Source of the DNA: JBJEFI01 sp051873875
GTDB lineage: Bacteria; Bacillota; Bacilli; Bacillales; Bacillaceae_G
DNA: 42,037 bases
NCBI GenBank assembly: GCA_051873875.1
Contig: JBJEFI010000080.1
Span: forward strand, 1 to 42,037
Reading direction: 5' to 3'
Shown here: positions 17,728 to 26,461 of the stretch, in pieces
How the letters are laid out: every line of letters begins with the position of its first letter
Numbering within the stretch: position 1 is the stretch's first letter
Notes under the pieces: model-generated
The model's input: the letters and a program-made list of their open reading frames with translations, nothing else
Databases searched by the model: none
What the model was told of the DNA's origin: nothing
Position numbers and translations under genes: made by a program

Positions 17728-18753
17728 ATGTTCACAATCTTGAAGGGTACATTTTTGTTATGCATGGTACTTGCACTGTTTACATGGTTTACCTACCGCG
17801 CGCCTAAAGGCTCAAAAGCAATGGGTGCATTGGCAGGAGCTGCTTGCGTATCATTTTTAGTGTACTCATTTCATTATTATGTATCTGGAGACTTATTAAA
17901 TATTGAGTTTCTTCGTATCGTCGGAGATTCAGCTGGCAACATTGGAGGGATTGTCGCAGTAGCACTTGTACTGTTGGCAATGGGTGTTTCCCCCGTATAC
18001 TCTCTAATGATGGCCGCGGCTTGTAGTGATTTAGGACTTGTACCTGGTTTTATCGCAGGATATATTATTTCATTTTTCGCAGTAAAAGTAGAAGAAAAAG
18101 TTCCAACAGGATTAGATTTACTTGTTATGTTAGTTGTTTTAACTCCATTAACTCGTTTAATTGGCGTATGTGTTGCACCACTTATTGATGCAACCTTATT
18201 CCAAATTAGTGAGGTTATTAATACTGCAACAAATGCCAACCCACTTGTAATGGGAATTATTTTAGGCGGAATTATTACTGTTGTTTCTACATCACCATTA
18301 AGTTCAATGGCATTAACAACAATGATGGGATTAACAGGTTTACCAATGGCAATCGCGGCACTCGGAACCTTTGCAATTGGCTTTACAAACTTTATCATTT
18401 TTAGAAAGTTTAAACTTGGAAACAAAGGAACGCCTTATGCAGTGGCACTTGAGCCGTTAACACAGGCTCACATTATTGCCGCTAATCCACTTCCTATTTA
18501 TATCCCAAGTTTTGTAGGAGGAGCATTAACAGGTATTGTCGTTTCCTTATTAGGTCTTATCAACGATGCACCAGGAACAACATCACCAGCAGTTAGTCCA
18601 TTCATTATGTTTACATTTAATGAACCATCAAAAATGTGGATAGGCATAATTGCATCTATTGTAATTGGTACAGTTGTTGGGCTAGCGGCCGTTAATGTAT
18701 TTAAAGATAAGCAACTTGTTGAACCAAAAACAGAAGTACAGCAAGCAGCATAG
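17728..18753 (+). CDS. PTS EIIC_2-like membrane protein
   Basis: 341 residues, ATG after AAAAAGGAGGACACCAC. About nine hydrophobic helices with Gly/Ala-rich turns. The segment SPLSSMALTTMMGLTGLP, followed by NPLPIYIPSFVGG, resembles the PTS_EIIC_2 family of EIIC-like integral membrane proteins. No EIIA or EIIB domain or gene is adjacent, so PTS-driven sugar transport cannot be claimed; the substrate is unknown. It is a single-gene unit with an unusual hairpin leader and a long structured 3' region. Confidence 0.65.
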   Translation: MFTILKGTFLLCMVLALFTWFTYRAPKGSKAMGALAGAACVSFLVYSFHYYVSGDLLNIEFLRIVGDSAGNIGGIVAVALVLLAMGVSPVYSLMMAAACSDLGLVPGFIAGYIISFFAVKVEEKVPTGLDLLVMLVVLTPLTRLIGVCVAPLIDATLFQISEVINTATNANPLVMGIILGGIITVVSTSPLSSMALTTMMGLTGLPMAIAALGTFAIGFTNFIIFRKFKLGNKGTPYAVALEPLTQAHIIAANPLPIYIPSFVGGALTGIVVSLLGLINDAPGTTSPAVSPFIMFTFNEPSKMWIGIIASIVIGTVVGLAAVNVFKDKQLVEPKTEVQQAA

Positions 18754-18758
18754 TTAGA

Positions 18759-18901
18759 AAAGTGGTAAGCAGTACGCCCACAAACGTTATCCGCTCTAAC
18801 TGATACTACTATTCGTCCTTCAAAATTTAGTAAAAATAAAGAATTTTAAGGGCGAAATCAGTGTCAGTAAAAGCTCGATTTGTTTAACTAACCATCACTT
18901 T
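18759..18901 (+). ncRNA. Candidate structured RNA in the 3' region of the EIIC-like gene
   Basis: Three nested helices can form. P1: AAAGTGGT (18759-18766) with ATCACTTT (18894-18901). P2: GCT and CTGATAC (18793-18806) with GTGTCAG and AGC (18861-18874). P3: TTCGTCCTT and AAAATT (18812-18827) with AATTTT and AAGGGCGAA (18842-18856), one bulge. A terminator follows at 18916. Pairing is visible; function and class are unknown. Confidence 0.4.
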
Positions 18902-18915
18902 ATCGCTTCTTATAT

Positions 18916-18950
18916 AGAAAAAGGTAGCCATTATCGGCTACCTTTTTTCT
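18916..18950. terminator. Bidirectional terminator, EIIC-like gene and YfkN-like gene
   Basis: AGAAAAAGGTAGCC (18916-18929) pairs with GGCTACCTTTTTTCT (18936-18950), loop of 6 nt. T-rich at both ends, between convergent genes. Confidence 0.88.
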
Positions 18951-18951
18951 A

Positions 18952-19039
18952 TTATTTTACTTTTACAACGATACTACTACTCTTATTCCCAGCTGCGTCG
19001 TATACATAAATCGTAATCAAATTCACCCTTATGATTTGT
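18952..19039 (-). pseudogene. Broken C-terminal Ig-like module of the YfkN-like protein
   Basis: Just after the TAA of the nucleotidase gene, the same frame reads TNHKGEFDYDL and then the +1 frame reads VNLITIYVYDAAGNKSSS and ends VVKVK before a stop at 18952-18954. The intact previous module has SSKGEYIVPL and VVAKDAAGNVSKEV at matching places. So a second Ig/Big-type module once continued here and was lost by an in-frame stop plus a frameshifting deletion of about ten codons. The terminator starts just beyond the ancestral stop. Confidence 0.75.
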
Positions 19040-22000
19040 TTAAATTGTATCGTATACTTTATTATTCATATAAATTTTTACTTCACTATAAGCTTCTACT
19101 TTTCTAATAGTGTAAGTAGATTTATTTGTAATTGTCTCAACAGCTACTTTCCCTAATTTTTTACCAGGTTGAACAATTGTCTTCACTTCTTTACTAACAT
19201 TGCCAGCTGCATCTTTGGCAACTACTGTTACTACTTGGTTTTTCTTTAATTTCTTTGTTAAAGGAACGATATACTCACCTTTACTAGATGCAACGACTGT
19301 TTTTAAAACGACTTTATCAACAGAAACCGTTACTTTTGAGCCAGCTTCTGCTTTTCCTTTAATTTCTTTTGAAGCAGTTGATACGGTATAAATCGTTGTG
19401 CCTGTTGGGGCTGTCACATCTTTTACTGTTACGATTGTAGCATCAGATAATAGATTGTAAGTATCAATTGAACGTACAACTAATTTTGTCCCTGCTTTTA
19501 CATCTTTTAATGTCACTGTAAACGTATCATCTTTATATACGTTTGTCGTTGCAAGTACTTTACCATCTTCTTGAGCAATTTGTACTTTGACAGCATTAGG
19601 TGCTTCCCCACTTACGATTAAATCACGATCGTTTACTTCATCAACAATTGGTGCACTTACTTCTTGGTAATCTTTTAAAATACGACCTTCGATTTTTGTG
19701 TTAATCGGATCTTTTTGTGCTTTCGTATAGTTTACTAGTGCATCTAAATCCATCATATCTACTTTTCGGTTTTGGCCTTTTAATAAAGCTGTATAACCAT
19801 CTCCACCGTCTGCAATGAAAATATTAACAGTAGCCGTATATGTTTTATTCATGTCCATTTTTGTACCATCAGGTAAATAAATGTTGATGATTTTTTCACC
19901 ATCCGGCTTTGTACTATCCCACGTATAACGTAGTCCAGAAAGCTGTAACATACGAACTTTTCCAACTTGCCATTGTTGATTTAATAACTCACGAATGTTA
20001 TTACCTGTTAATGTCATTGTTACTAACTCATTATTAAATGGTAAGATGGAGAACAATTCACCCCATGTAATATCGCCAGCATTTAAGTCATTGCGAATAC
20101 CACCTGGATTTGTGAAGGCAAAATCAGTTTCTGTTGCTGCACGCATGGAATCGGCAATCACGTTTCCTAACGTAGATTCACCAGCAGCATTTTGTGTACG
20201 TGTAAATTCTACTGCCGTCTTCCCAACTACTTGTTCTGTAATTGGTTTAATTTCTTCTTTATAGTGATTAATAAATGCTACTGTTTCTGCATCTGGTGTA
20301 ATTGCATCACGATATGTTTTCACGATTTCTGCTTTTTTCTTTACAACATCTTTTGTTACTGGGTCAATTTCTAAATCAACATCTGCTAAAGCTTGGCCAT
20401 AGCTATATGCTTGAACAATTAATTTGCCATCAATTGTTGTGTTGGCATATGCATGGTTATGTCCACCAAAGATAACATCTACTTCATCATCAATATTTTT
20501 AGCCATATCCGCTAATTCTTCTTTTGGATTGCCACCTTCTGTTTCAGATGTAATTGGATTATGGGCTAATACGACAATCGTTTCTATCCCTTGTGCTTTT
20601 AATTCTGGCACATACTTATTAATGGCTTCCGTTTCATCTGTAAATTCTACTTCTGCTACTCCGCTTGGAATAACAATTGTTGGTGTATCACTTAAAACAA
20701 CACCGATAAAACCAATTTTTACACCGCCTACTTCTTTAACTACATATGGATCTAACACATTTTGTTTTGTATCTTTATAACGTAAATTTGCTGCTACATA
20801 TGGGAAGTCAGCACCTTCAAATTTTCCATATTTTTCAACAGTTTTTGGATGCTCACCACCATTAATTAAACGAAGCATTTCGTTAACACCTTCATCAAAT
20901 TCATGGTTTCCAACTGTTCCAACATCAAAGCCTAATTTATTTAAGAATTTAATCGTTGGTTCATCTTGTAATAATGCCGATGCTGGTACACTTGCCCCCA
21001 CTGCATCCCCTGCGTGAACCATTAATGTATTTGGATTTTGAGCTTCACGTTGTTTTAAATAAGCTGCTAATGCATCAAATCCACCAACTTCTCTTCCATC
21101 CATTTTCTTAATTGTATCCATTTGACCATGTAAGTCATTGATACCTAATAATTGCACGTTAATATTTTCTTGCGTGCTTAAGTCAATGCTATATTTAGCA
21201 AATCCATCTGCTTGTGTTTCGATATATTTTACATCTTTTGTTCTTGTCGCAAATTCTTTCGCATCTGGAGAGGATGTAAAAGTAATATTTACTTCTCCAT
21301 TTACTTTCGCAAAACTCCAGTTATTATCTGCTGTTGGTGTTACCTCTTTTTCAGCACGAATATAATCAATTAATACTTGGCGATTTTCATCTGGATATGA
21401 AATAACATCTGTTTGATTTCTTACACCTGGGAATGTTCCAGCTGCACGATAGTTATTCGTTACAACTAAAAATTGTTGATTAGCATCAATATCCTTACCA
21501 TTATATTTTAGATTTTTGATTCGATTTGCACTTTCATTAATAACGTTACCTGATCTATCATATTTCGCTGGTTTCGTTACATCAATTTCGTACGTTACCC
21601 CATCAATTACATCGTAGTTATACGTAGGGAACGCATCGTTAACTAACGCTTGTTCTTCTTTTTTCCCTGGATCAATTTGATTAAACTGACCAGCAGACAT
21701 TTCTAACCATTCTTTTACATCTGAACCTTTAATCGCTACCGCAGCTACTGTATTTGGATAAATGTATAAATCAGCTGTATTTTTAATCGCGATATCGCCT
21801 TTAGGAATGTTTGTATAATAAGAAGCTCCGTTACGTCCACCTGCTTTAAAAGGAGCACCTGCAGATAAGACTGGTATATTTTCATACTTCGTTCCTTTTA
21901 CTTGATTTTCTACATACCAAGTTTGCGCTTTCGTTACTAATTGAATAGAAGGATCATCTTTCACAAGTGCAAAATAACTATTAATGTCATCTGTCGTTTG

Positions 22001-23164
22001 ACCAACTGGCTCATTAACATAGTTGACTGTTCCAGTATGTTCTTCTTTGACAGCGTTAACAATTGCTTGATCAGGTTCAACTAGTGGCTTCGATACACCA
22101 TCAACTTTTTCAAAAATAGCACGGACAGAAGAACTTCCATCTGTTACTTCCCATTCGCCATCTACTTTTTGAATCTCTAAGTCTAATAAACCTAAATTAT
22201 TTCCCCAGTTCCCTGGTTGTACAGCTGGAACACCGTTAATTGTTCCTTTATTTGTATCTGCACCAGGAGAGGATGCATACGCAGATGATGGGAATACAGT
22301 GTGGCTATGACCAAATACAATACCATCGATATCGCTTACTTGGCTTAGCTCATATACAGCATTTTCTTCCATTGTGCCAGGCTTCTCATCTCCATAGCCA
22401 CTATGAGCAAGGGCAACGATGACATCTGCACCTTTTGTTTTCATTTCTGGAACAAATTTTTTCGCAGATTCTACAATATCTTTTGTTTTTACTTTACCAA
22501 CTAAATTCATTTTGTCCCAAATCATAATTTGTGGTGTTACAAAACCAATAATTCCAACTTTAATTGTTTGTTTATTGCCTGCTTCATCCACTACTTCTTT
22601 TTCAATAATTTTATAAGGGTCAAAATACGTTTGATCGTTACTATCATCATTATCATGGTCATCTTTATATACATTTGAGGCTACAAATGCATACGGAGAA
22701 TCATCTACTGTTTCATCTAAGAAATCTAATCCATAGTTAAACTCATGATTACCAACTGTTCCAGCTGTATAATCTAATAGCTTCATTGCTTTAAAAACAG
22801 GATGTACTTCCCCGTCCTTTAATGGTTTAACTTTCGCTACATAGTCCCCTAGTGGATTTCCTTGAATTAAATCCCCATTGTCTACTAAAATACTGTTTTT
22901 CACTTCATTTTTAGCTGCTTTAATAAGTGAAGCTGTTCTTGCTAAACCAAATTCTACTGTCGGCTTGTCTTGATAGTAATCATAATCCATCATATGTGTA
23001 TGAAGATCCGTTGTTCCCAATACACGAAGCTTTACAACTGAAGAATTAGTTGTTTCCTCAGCAGAAGCATTCCATGTCAGCATTGGACTAGCAAACATAC
23101 TAAAAGCTAATGTTGTAGCCGTTGCCGTTTGTAATAATCGTGAAATTATTCTCCCTTTTTTCAT
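19040..23164 (-). CDS. Large two-module nucleotide phosphoesterase, YfkN-like
   Basis: 1374 residues; ATG at 23164 chosen over TTG at 23179, which lies in the purine-rich SD region. Sec signal peptide ends near NASA|EE. Module 1 (about 40-630) is a calcineurin-like phosphatase with TTDLHTH, VDNGDLIQGNP, GNHEFNYG and GHSHTVF, plus a 5'-nucleotidase C domain. Module 2 (about 650-1165) repeats this with INDLHGQMD, HAGDAVGAS, GNHEFDEG, GGHNHAYAN and NPGGIRNDLNAGDITWG. It ends with beta-rich Ig-like modules (AEAGSKVTVS, KDAAGNVSKE). B. subtilis YfkN (about 1460 residues) has the same layout and cleaves 2',3'-cyclic nucleotides, 3'- and 5'-nucleotides outside the cell. The C terminus is truncated compared with its own pattern. 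Confidence 0.9.
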   Translation of the reverse strand: MKKGRIISRLLQTATATTLAFSMFASPMLTWNASAEETTNSSVVKLRVLGTTDLHTHMMDYDYYQDKPTVEFGLARTASLIKAAKNEVKNSILVDNGDLIQGNPLGDYVAKVKPLKDGEVHPVFKAMKLLDYTAGTVGNHEFNYGLDFLDETVDDSPYAFVASNVYKDDHDNDDSNDQTYFDPYKIIEKEVVDEAGNKQTIKVGIIGFVTPQIMIWDKMNLVGKVKTKDIVESAKKFVPEMKTKGADVIVALAHSGYGDEKPGTMEENAVYELSQVSDIDGIVFGHSHTVFPSSAYASSPGADTNKGTINGVPAVQPGNWGNNLGLLDLEIQKVDGEWEVTDGSSSVRAIFEKVDGVSKPLVEPDQAIVNAVKEEHTGTVNYVNEPVGQTTDDINSYFALVKDDPSIQLVTKAQTWYVENQVKGTKYENIPVLSAGAPFKAGGRNGASYYTNIPKGDIAIKNTADLYIYPNTVAAVAIKGSDVKEWLEMSAGQFNQIDPGKKEEQALVNDAFPTYNYDVIDGVTYEIDVTKPAKYDRSGNVINESANRIKNLKYNGKDIDANQQFLVVTNNYRAAGTFPGVRNQTDVISYPDENRQVLIDYIRAEKEVTPTADNNWSFAKVNGEVNITFTSSPDAKEFATRTKDVKYIETQADGFAKYSIDLSTQENINVQLLGINDLHGQMDTIKKMDGREVGGFDALAAYLKQREAQNPNTLMVHAGDAVGASVPASALLQDEPTIKFLNKLGFDVGTVGNHEFDEGVNEMLRLINGGEHPKTVEKYGKFEGADFPYVAANLRYKDTKQNVLDPYVVKEVGGVKIGFIGVVLSDTPTIVIPSGVAEVEFTDETEAINKYVPELKAQGIETIVVLAHNPITSETEGGNPKEELADMAKNIDDEVDVIFGGHNHAYANTTIDGKLIVQAYSYGQALADVDLEIDPVTKDVVKKKAEIVKTYRDAITPDAETVAFINHYKEEIKPITEQVVGKTAVEFTRTQNAAGESTLGNVIADSMRAATETDFAFTNPGGIRNDLNAGDITWGELFSILPFNNELVTMTLTGNNIRELLNQQWQVGKVRMLQLSGLRYTWDSTKPDGEKIINIYLPDGTKMDMNKTYTATVNIFIADGGDGYTALLKGQNRKVDMMDLDALVNYTKAQKDPINTKIEGRILKDYQEVSAPIVDEVNDRDLIVSGEAPNAVKVQIAQEDGKVLATTNVYKDDTFTVTLKDVKAGTKLVVRSIDTYNLLSDATIVTVKDVTAPTGTTIYTVSTASKEIKGKAEAGSKVTVSVDKVVLKTVVASSKGEYIVPLTKKLKKNQVVTVVAKDAAGNVSKEVKTIVQPGKKLGKVAVETITNKSTYTIRKVEAYSEVKIYMNNKVYDTI

Positions 23165-23362
23165 TCCTTTTCCCCCCAAGATTTCTCATCACAAGTCCTA
23201 ATTATATGTAATTTTCTAATTTTTACAACAAAAACTTCAGGAAAATGACACATTTAACATTCATTTAATATTTTAGTAATGTTATAATAAAAGATTATTC
23301 AATCAACTAATAATCACTTGTATTTTCTATACTTATCTAGAAATAACGAAATATAATTTTAA

Positions 23363-23394
23363 AAAAGGAAAAAGGACACCATTAGTGTCCTTTT
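23363..23394 (-). terminator. Terminator overlapping the end of the AraC gene
   Basis: AAAAGGACAC (23370-23379) pairs with GTGTCCTTTT (23385-23394); on the minus strand a T-rich run follows. The TAA stop lies in the 5-nt loop, so the last codons form one arm. Confidence 0.85.
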
Positions 23395-24245
23395 CGATAA
23401 TGAGATGGTGTCATTTCATATTTCTCTTTAAACTTTTTAATAAAGTAAGAAATATTTTCAAACCCAACCTCGTATGCAATTGTTAAAATAGGTGCATTTG
23501 TATTTATTAATAAATTAGCTGCCCTATTCAATCGAATAGAATTAATGTATTCCGTACATGTCATCCCTACTTCTTGCTTAAAAAAGCGAACGAAATGATA
23601 TTCACTATAATGGGTGATTGTTGCTAATTCTTTAACAGAGATACTTTGATGATAGTTCTCATGAATGTATTCAATCACATCTTTCACTTTTTTTATTTTC
23701 TTTTCTGTTCCCTTTGGCAAAGTCTCTTTCTTTTTCATATGATTATATTGAAATAAACAAGCAAATAACAAATATAGTAGACCTTTTACTTCCAATTGAT
23801 TTTCCTTTTTATACGCTTTACACAAGCACATGAAATAATGAAGTAGTTCATCATATCCTTGCACGGATGTAGTAAGATGGACCGTGTATTGTAGCTCGTC
23901 CTTTAAAATTGGAGAAATGTATTGAATTTGGCATGTATCCATTCGATGGCTTTGTAGCATTCTAGGATCAAAAACGATACCGATACATTGACAACCTATT
24001 TCTTTAAATCCATAGCCAGCATGAATTGCTCCTTTTGGAATAATTAATAAATCACCCTTTTTCACATAATAATCAATGAAATTAATTTGGAATACGCCTT
24101 CTCCATCCTCAATAAACAAAAATTCGATTTCATTATGCCAATGTAAATATAAATCATGTTTTCCTTTTTCAAAGGTATTGTGATAAATCTGCAACGGAAA
24201 CATTTCACTTCCATGTATCTTTCTTTCTAATAAATCATTCTCCAC
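23382..24245 (-). CDS. AraC-family transcriptional regulator
   Basis: 287 residues from GTG at 24245, preceded by AGAGGAAGAT; the frame extends upstream to 24320 but without a ribosome binding site. The N-terminal cupin (about 15-110) has LHWHNEIEFLFIEDGEG and VKKGDLLIIPKGAIHAG, a sugar-sensing AraC-type arm. The C-terminal double helix-turn-helix (about 185-285) has ISVKELATITHYSEYHFVRF and the family signature IAYEVGFENISYFIKKFK. It is divergent from the alpha-glucosidase gene, so control of that gene by an alpha-glucoside is a reasonable inference. Confidence 0.92.
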   Translation of the reverse strand: MENDLLERKIHGSEMFPLQIYHNTFEKGKHDLYLHWHNEIEFLFIEDGEGVFQINFIDYYVKKGDLLIIPKGAIHAGYGFKEIGCQCIGIVFDPRMLQSHRMDTCQIQYISPILKDELQYTVHLTTSVQGYDELLHYFMCLCKAYKKENQLEVKGLLYLLFACLFQYNHMKKKETLPKGTEKKIKKVKDVIEYIHENYHQSISVKELATITHYSEYHFVRFFKQEVGMTCTEYINSIRLNRAANLLINTNAPILTIAYEVGFENISYFIKKFKEKYEMTPSHYRKGH

Positions 24246-24574
24246 GTTAATCTTCCTCTTTTTTTCTGAGATAATTTCCCTTTTTATATAATTTAGCAAT
24301 ATTGTATTATTTTTAAGCAAATTTGTATGAGAATCACATCAAATTTCATATTATATTGTTATAGAAACACAATAACATGAACAATAAATAAAATTAGAAA
24401 ATGCTTAACTTCTTTTTATTAATCATAAAAACAGAAAGAAGTATTATCATTATAATAAAATTTCATTACGAAAAAAACGTAAAAAAAAATTCCCCTTCTC
24501 ATGCGTTTAAAATATTGAACTTACAAATAGATGCAGACGACAACCAAAGGCAAATACAGAAAGGATAACGAACA
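24246..24574. promoter_or_regulatory. Divergent regulatory region, AraC regulator and alpha-glucosidase
   Basis: 329 bp, very AT-rich. TGTTAT (24357-24362) and ATAACA (24372-24377) form an inverted repeat that could be an operator. I see no clear catabolite-response element. Low confidence in the specific site. Confidence 0.3.
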
Positions 24575-26242
24575 ATGACAACACAAGCATGGTGGAAAGA
24601 AGCAGTTGCATATCAAATTTACCCAAAAAGCTTTATGGATGCCAATAATGATGGAATTGGTGACTTAAGAGGAATCATTACCAAACTGGATTATTTAAAA
24701 GATTTAGGAATTGATATTATTTGGATTTGTCCTATGTACAAATCTCCATTTGATGATAATGGTTATGATATTAGTGACTATCAAGAAATCGCAAATATTT
24801 TTGGTAATATGGCTGACTTTGATGAATTATTAGCAGAAACTCATAAGCGTGGAATGAAATTAATTATTGATTTAGTTATTAATCATACAAGTGATGAACA
24901 CCCTTGGTTTATTGAATCACGCAGTTCAGCAGAAAATCCAAAACGTGATTGGTATATTTGGCGTGATGGCAAGGCTGAAAAAGAACCAAATAACTGGGAA
25001 AGTATCTTTGGTGGCTCTGCTTGGGAATATGATGAAAATACAAAGCAATATTATTATCACTGTTTTGCAAAAAGCCAACCAGATTTAAACTGGGAAAATG
25101 ACGATGTTCGCCAAGCATTATATGACATGATTAATTGGTGGTTAGATAAAGGGATTGACGGCTTCCGTGTCGATGCTATCTCTCATATAAAAAAAATGCC
25201 AGGATTCCCTGATTTACCAAATCCAACAAACTTACCATACGTTCCTTCCTTCGACGGACATATGAATCAACCTGGTATTCATGAATGGTTGGAAGAACTA
25301 AATGAAAAAACATTTAGCCACTATGACATTATGACCGTTGGCGAAGCAAATGGTGTATCTGCTGAAGAAGCAGTAGAATGGGTTGGCGATGAAAATGGTA
25401 AGTTCAACATGGTATTTCAATTTGAGTTTTTAGATTTATGGGGTGCTGACAGTAAAAAAGGACATATCGATGTTCTTGGTACGAAAAAAGTATTAACACG
25501 TTGGCAAAAAGCCTTAGAAAACAATGGTTGGAATGCTTTATTTATTGAAAATCATGATAAAGCACGAGTTGTTTCTACATGGGGAAATGACGAAGAATAC
25601 TGGGCAGAAAGTGCAAAATCTTTTGCGATGATGTACTTTATGATGCAAGGAACGCCTTACATTTATCAAGGTCAAGAAATTGGTATGACGAATATTCAAA
25701 TGCCATCTATCGATGATTATGATGATGTCAAAGATAAAAACTTCTATCGCATTGAAAGAGAAAAAGGAACTGCTCATGAAGACATTATGAGTGTGATTTG
25801 GCAAAATTCTCGTGATAATTCTCGAACACCAATGCAATGGAATAACAAACAAAATGGTGGCTTTACAACAGCAACACCTTGGCTTTCTGTAAATCCAAAC
25901 TATACAACGATTAATGTAGAAGCTCAACAACAAGATGAACAATCTATTTTACACTTTTACAAGCAATTAATTCGCTTACGTAAACAACATAACTTATTTG
26001 TTTATGGCCAATATGATTTAATTTTAGAAAATCATCCTAACATTTATGCTTATACTCGTACGTTAGATGGGCAGAAAGCTGTCATCATTACAAACTTAAC
26101 AAGTGAAGCAACAACATATCACTATGAAGAAGTTGCCTTATCTTCAGACAAGCTTGCATTAAGTAACTATGATGTAGCTTCACACGAAAGTACAACAACT
26201 ATTGAATTAAAGCCTTATGAAGCAAGGTTGTATATCCTATAA
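24575..26242 (+). CDS. malL: GH13_31 alpha-glucosidase (MalL type)
   Basis: 555 residues, ATG after AGAAAGGATAACGAACA. Cytosolic (no signal peptide). All GH13 regions are present: DLVINHTSDEH, nucleophile Asp200 in GFRVDAISH, acid/base Glu257 in VGEANG, and Asp328 in IENHDKARV; QPDLNWEN is typical of the oligo-1,6-glucosidase subfamily. In this subfamily the residue after the nucleophile helps set specificity: Val in isomaltase-type enzymes, Ala or Thr in enzymes that prefer alpha-1,4 bonds. Here it is Ala201, so maltose/malto-oligosaccharide cleavage may be favoured over isomaltose. A terminator follows. Likely controlled by the divergent AraC protein. Confidence 0.93.
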   Translation: MTTQAWWKEAVAYQIYPKSFMDANNDGIGDLRGIITKLDYLKDLGIDIIWICPMYKSPFDDNGYDISDYQEIANIFGNMADFDELLAETHKRGMKLIIDLVINHTSDEHPWFIESRSSAENPKRDWYIWRDGKAEKEPNNWESIFGGSAWEYDENTKQYYYHCFAKSQPDLNWENDDVRQALYDMINWWLDKGIDGFRVDAISHIKKMPGFPDLPNPTNLPYVPSFDGHMNQPGIHEWLEELNEKTFSHYDIMTVGEANGVSAEEAVEWVGDENGKFNMVFQFEFLDLWGADSKKGHIDVLGTKKVLTRWQKALENNGWNALFIENHDKARVVSTWGNDEEYWAESAKSFAMMYFMMQGTPYIYQGQEIGMTNIQMPSIDDYDDVKDKNFYRIEREKGTAHEDIMSVIWQNSRDNSRTPMQWNNKQNGGFTTATPWLSVNPNYTTINVEAQQQDEQSILHFYKQLIRLRKQHNLFVYGQYDLILENHPNIYAYTRTLDGQKAVIITNLTSEATTYHYEEVALSSDKLALSNYDVASHESTTTIELKPYEARLYIL

Positions 26243-26272
26243 AGATCATACTTATGTATTTTCTATATTAAT

Positions 26273-26320
26273 AAAAAAACGATGTGACGTTCACCCTATT
26301 ATTCACATCGTTTTTTTATT
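26273..26320. terminator. Intrinsic terminator after the alpha-glucosidase gene
   Basis: AAAAAAACGATGTGA (26273-26287) pairs with TCACATCGTTTTTTT (26303-26317). Confidence 0.88.
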
Positions 26321-26354
26321 TTACTTAGGAACACTTTATTTTATCAATTAACAA

Positions 26355-26382
26355 ATGACTGAATTTTAAGAAATGATATAAT
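26355..26382 (+). promoter_or_regulatory. Promoter of the toxin-like mRNA
   Basis: ATGACT, 16-nt spacer, TATAAT, with a TGA extension before the -10. Transcription should start near 26389-26390, right at the first base of the 5' arm of the long inverted repeat. Confidence 0.65.
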
Positions 26383-26390
26383 TAAGAAAG

Positions 26391-26415
26391 GATACGCTGA
26401 TATATGAGGTGTGAC
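26391..26415 (+). repeat. 5' arm of the mRNA end-to-end inverted repeat
   Basis: GATACGCTGATAT (26391-26403) and GAGGTGTGAC (26406-26415) pair with ATATCAGCGTGTC (26641-26653, first base near the loop) and GTCACGCCTC (26623-26632). The two differences are both G-U compatible. The GAGGTG here is also the SD of the leader ORF. Confidence 0.75.
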
Positions 26416-26457
26416 ATGATTATCGCTTTACTCCATCTTTTGAGGGGAGGGAGGTGA
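26416..26457 (+). CDS. 13-residue leader ORF (MIIALLHLLRGGR)
   Basis: ATG with GAGGTG 4 nt upstream. Its stop TGA (26455-26457) overlaps the SD (GGGAGGTGAT) of the toxin-like gene and lies 4 nt before that ATG. Its own SD lies in the arm that folds back onto the 3' end. The arrangement recalls mok in the hok/mok/sok system, where leader translation is coupled to toxin translation. Inference from layout. Confidence 0.45.
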   Translation: MIIALLHLLRGGR

Positions 26458-26461
26458 TAAT

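Noticed and set aside
17877..18425. 182-residue minus-strand frame inside the EIIC-like gene
   Set aside because: Antisense shadow of a clear membrane-protein gene; no SD, Ser/Thr/Pro-rich composition typical of such shadows.
25538..25942. 134-residue minus-strand frame in the alpha-glucosidase gene
   Set aside because: Shadow frame of a conserved enzyme gene; no start signals.
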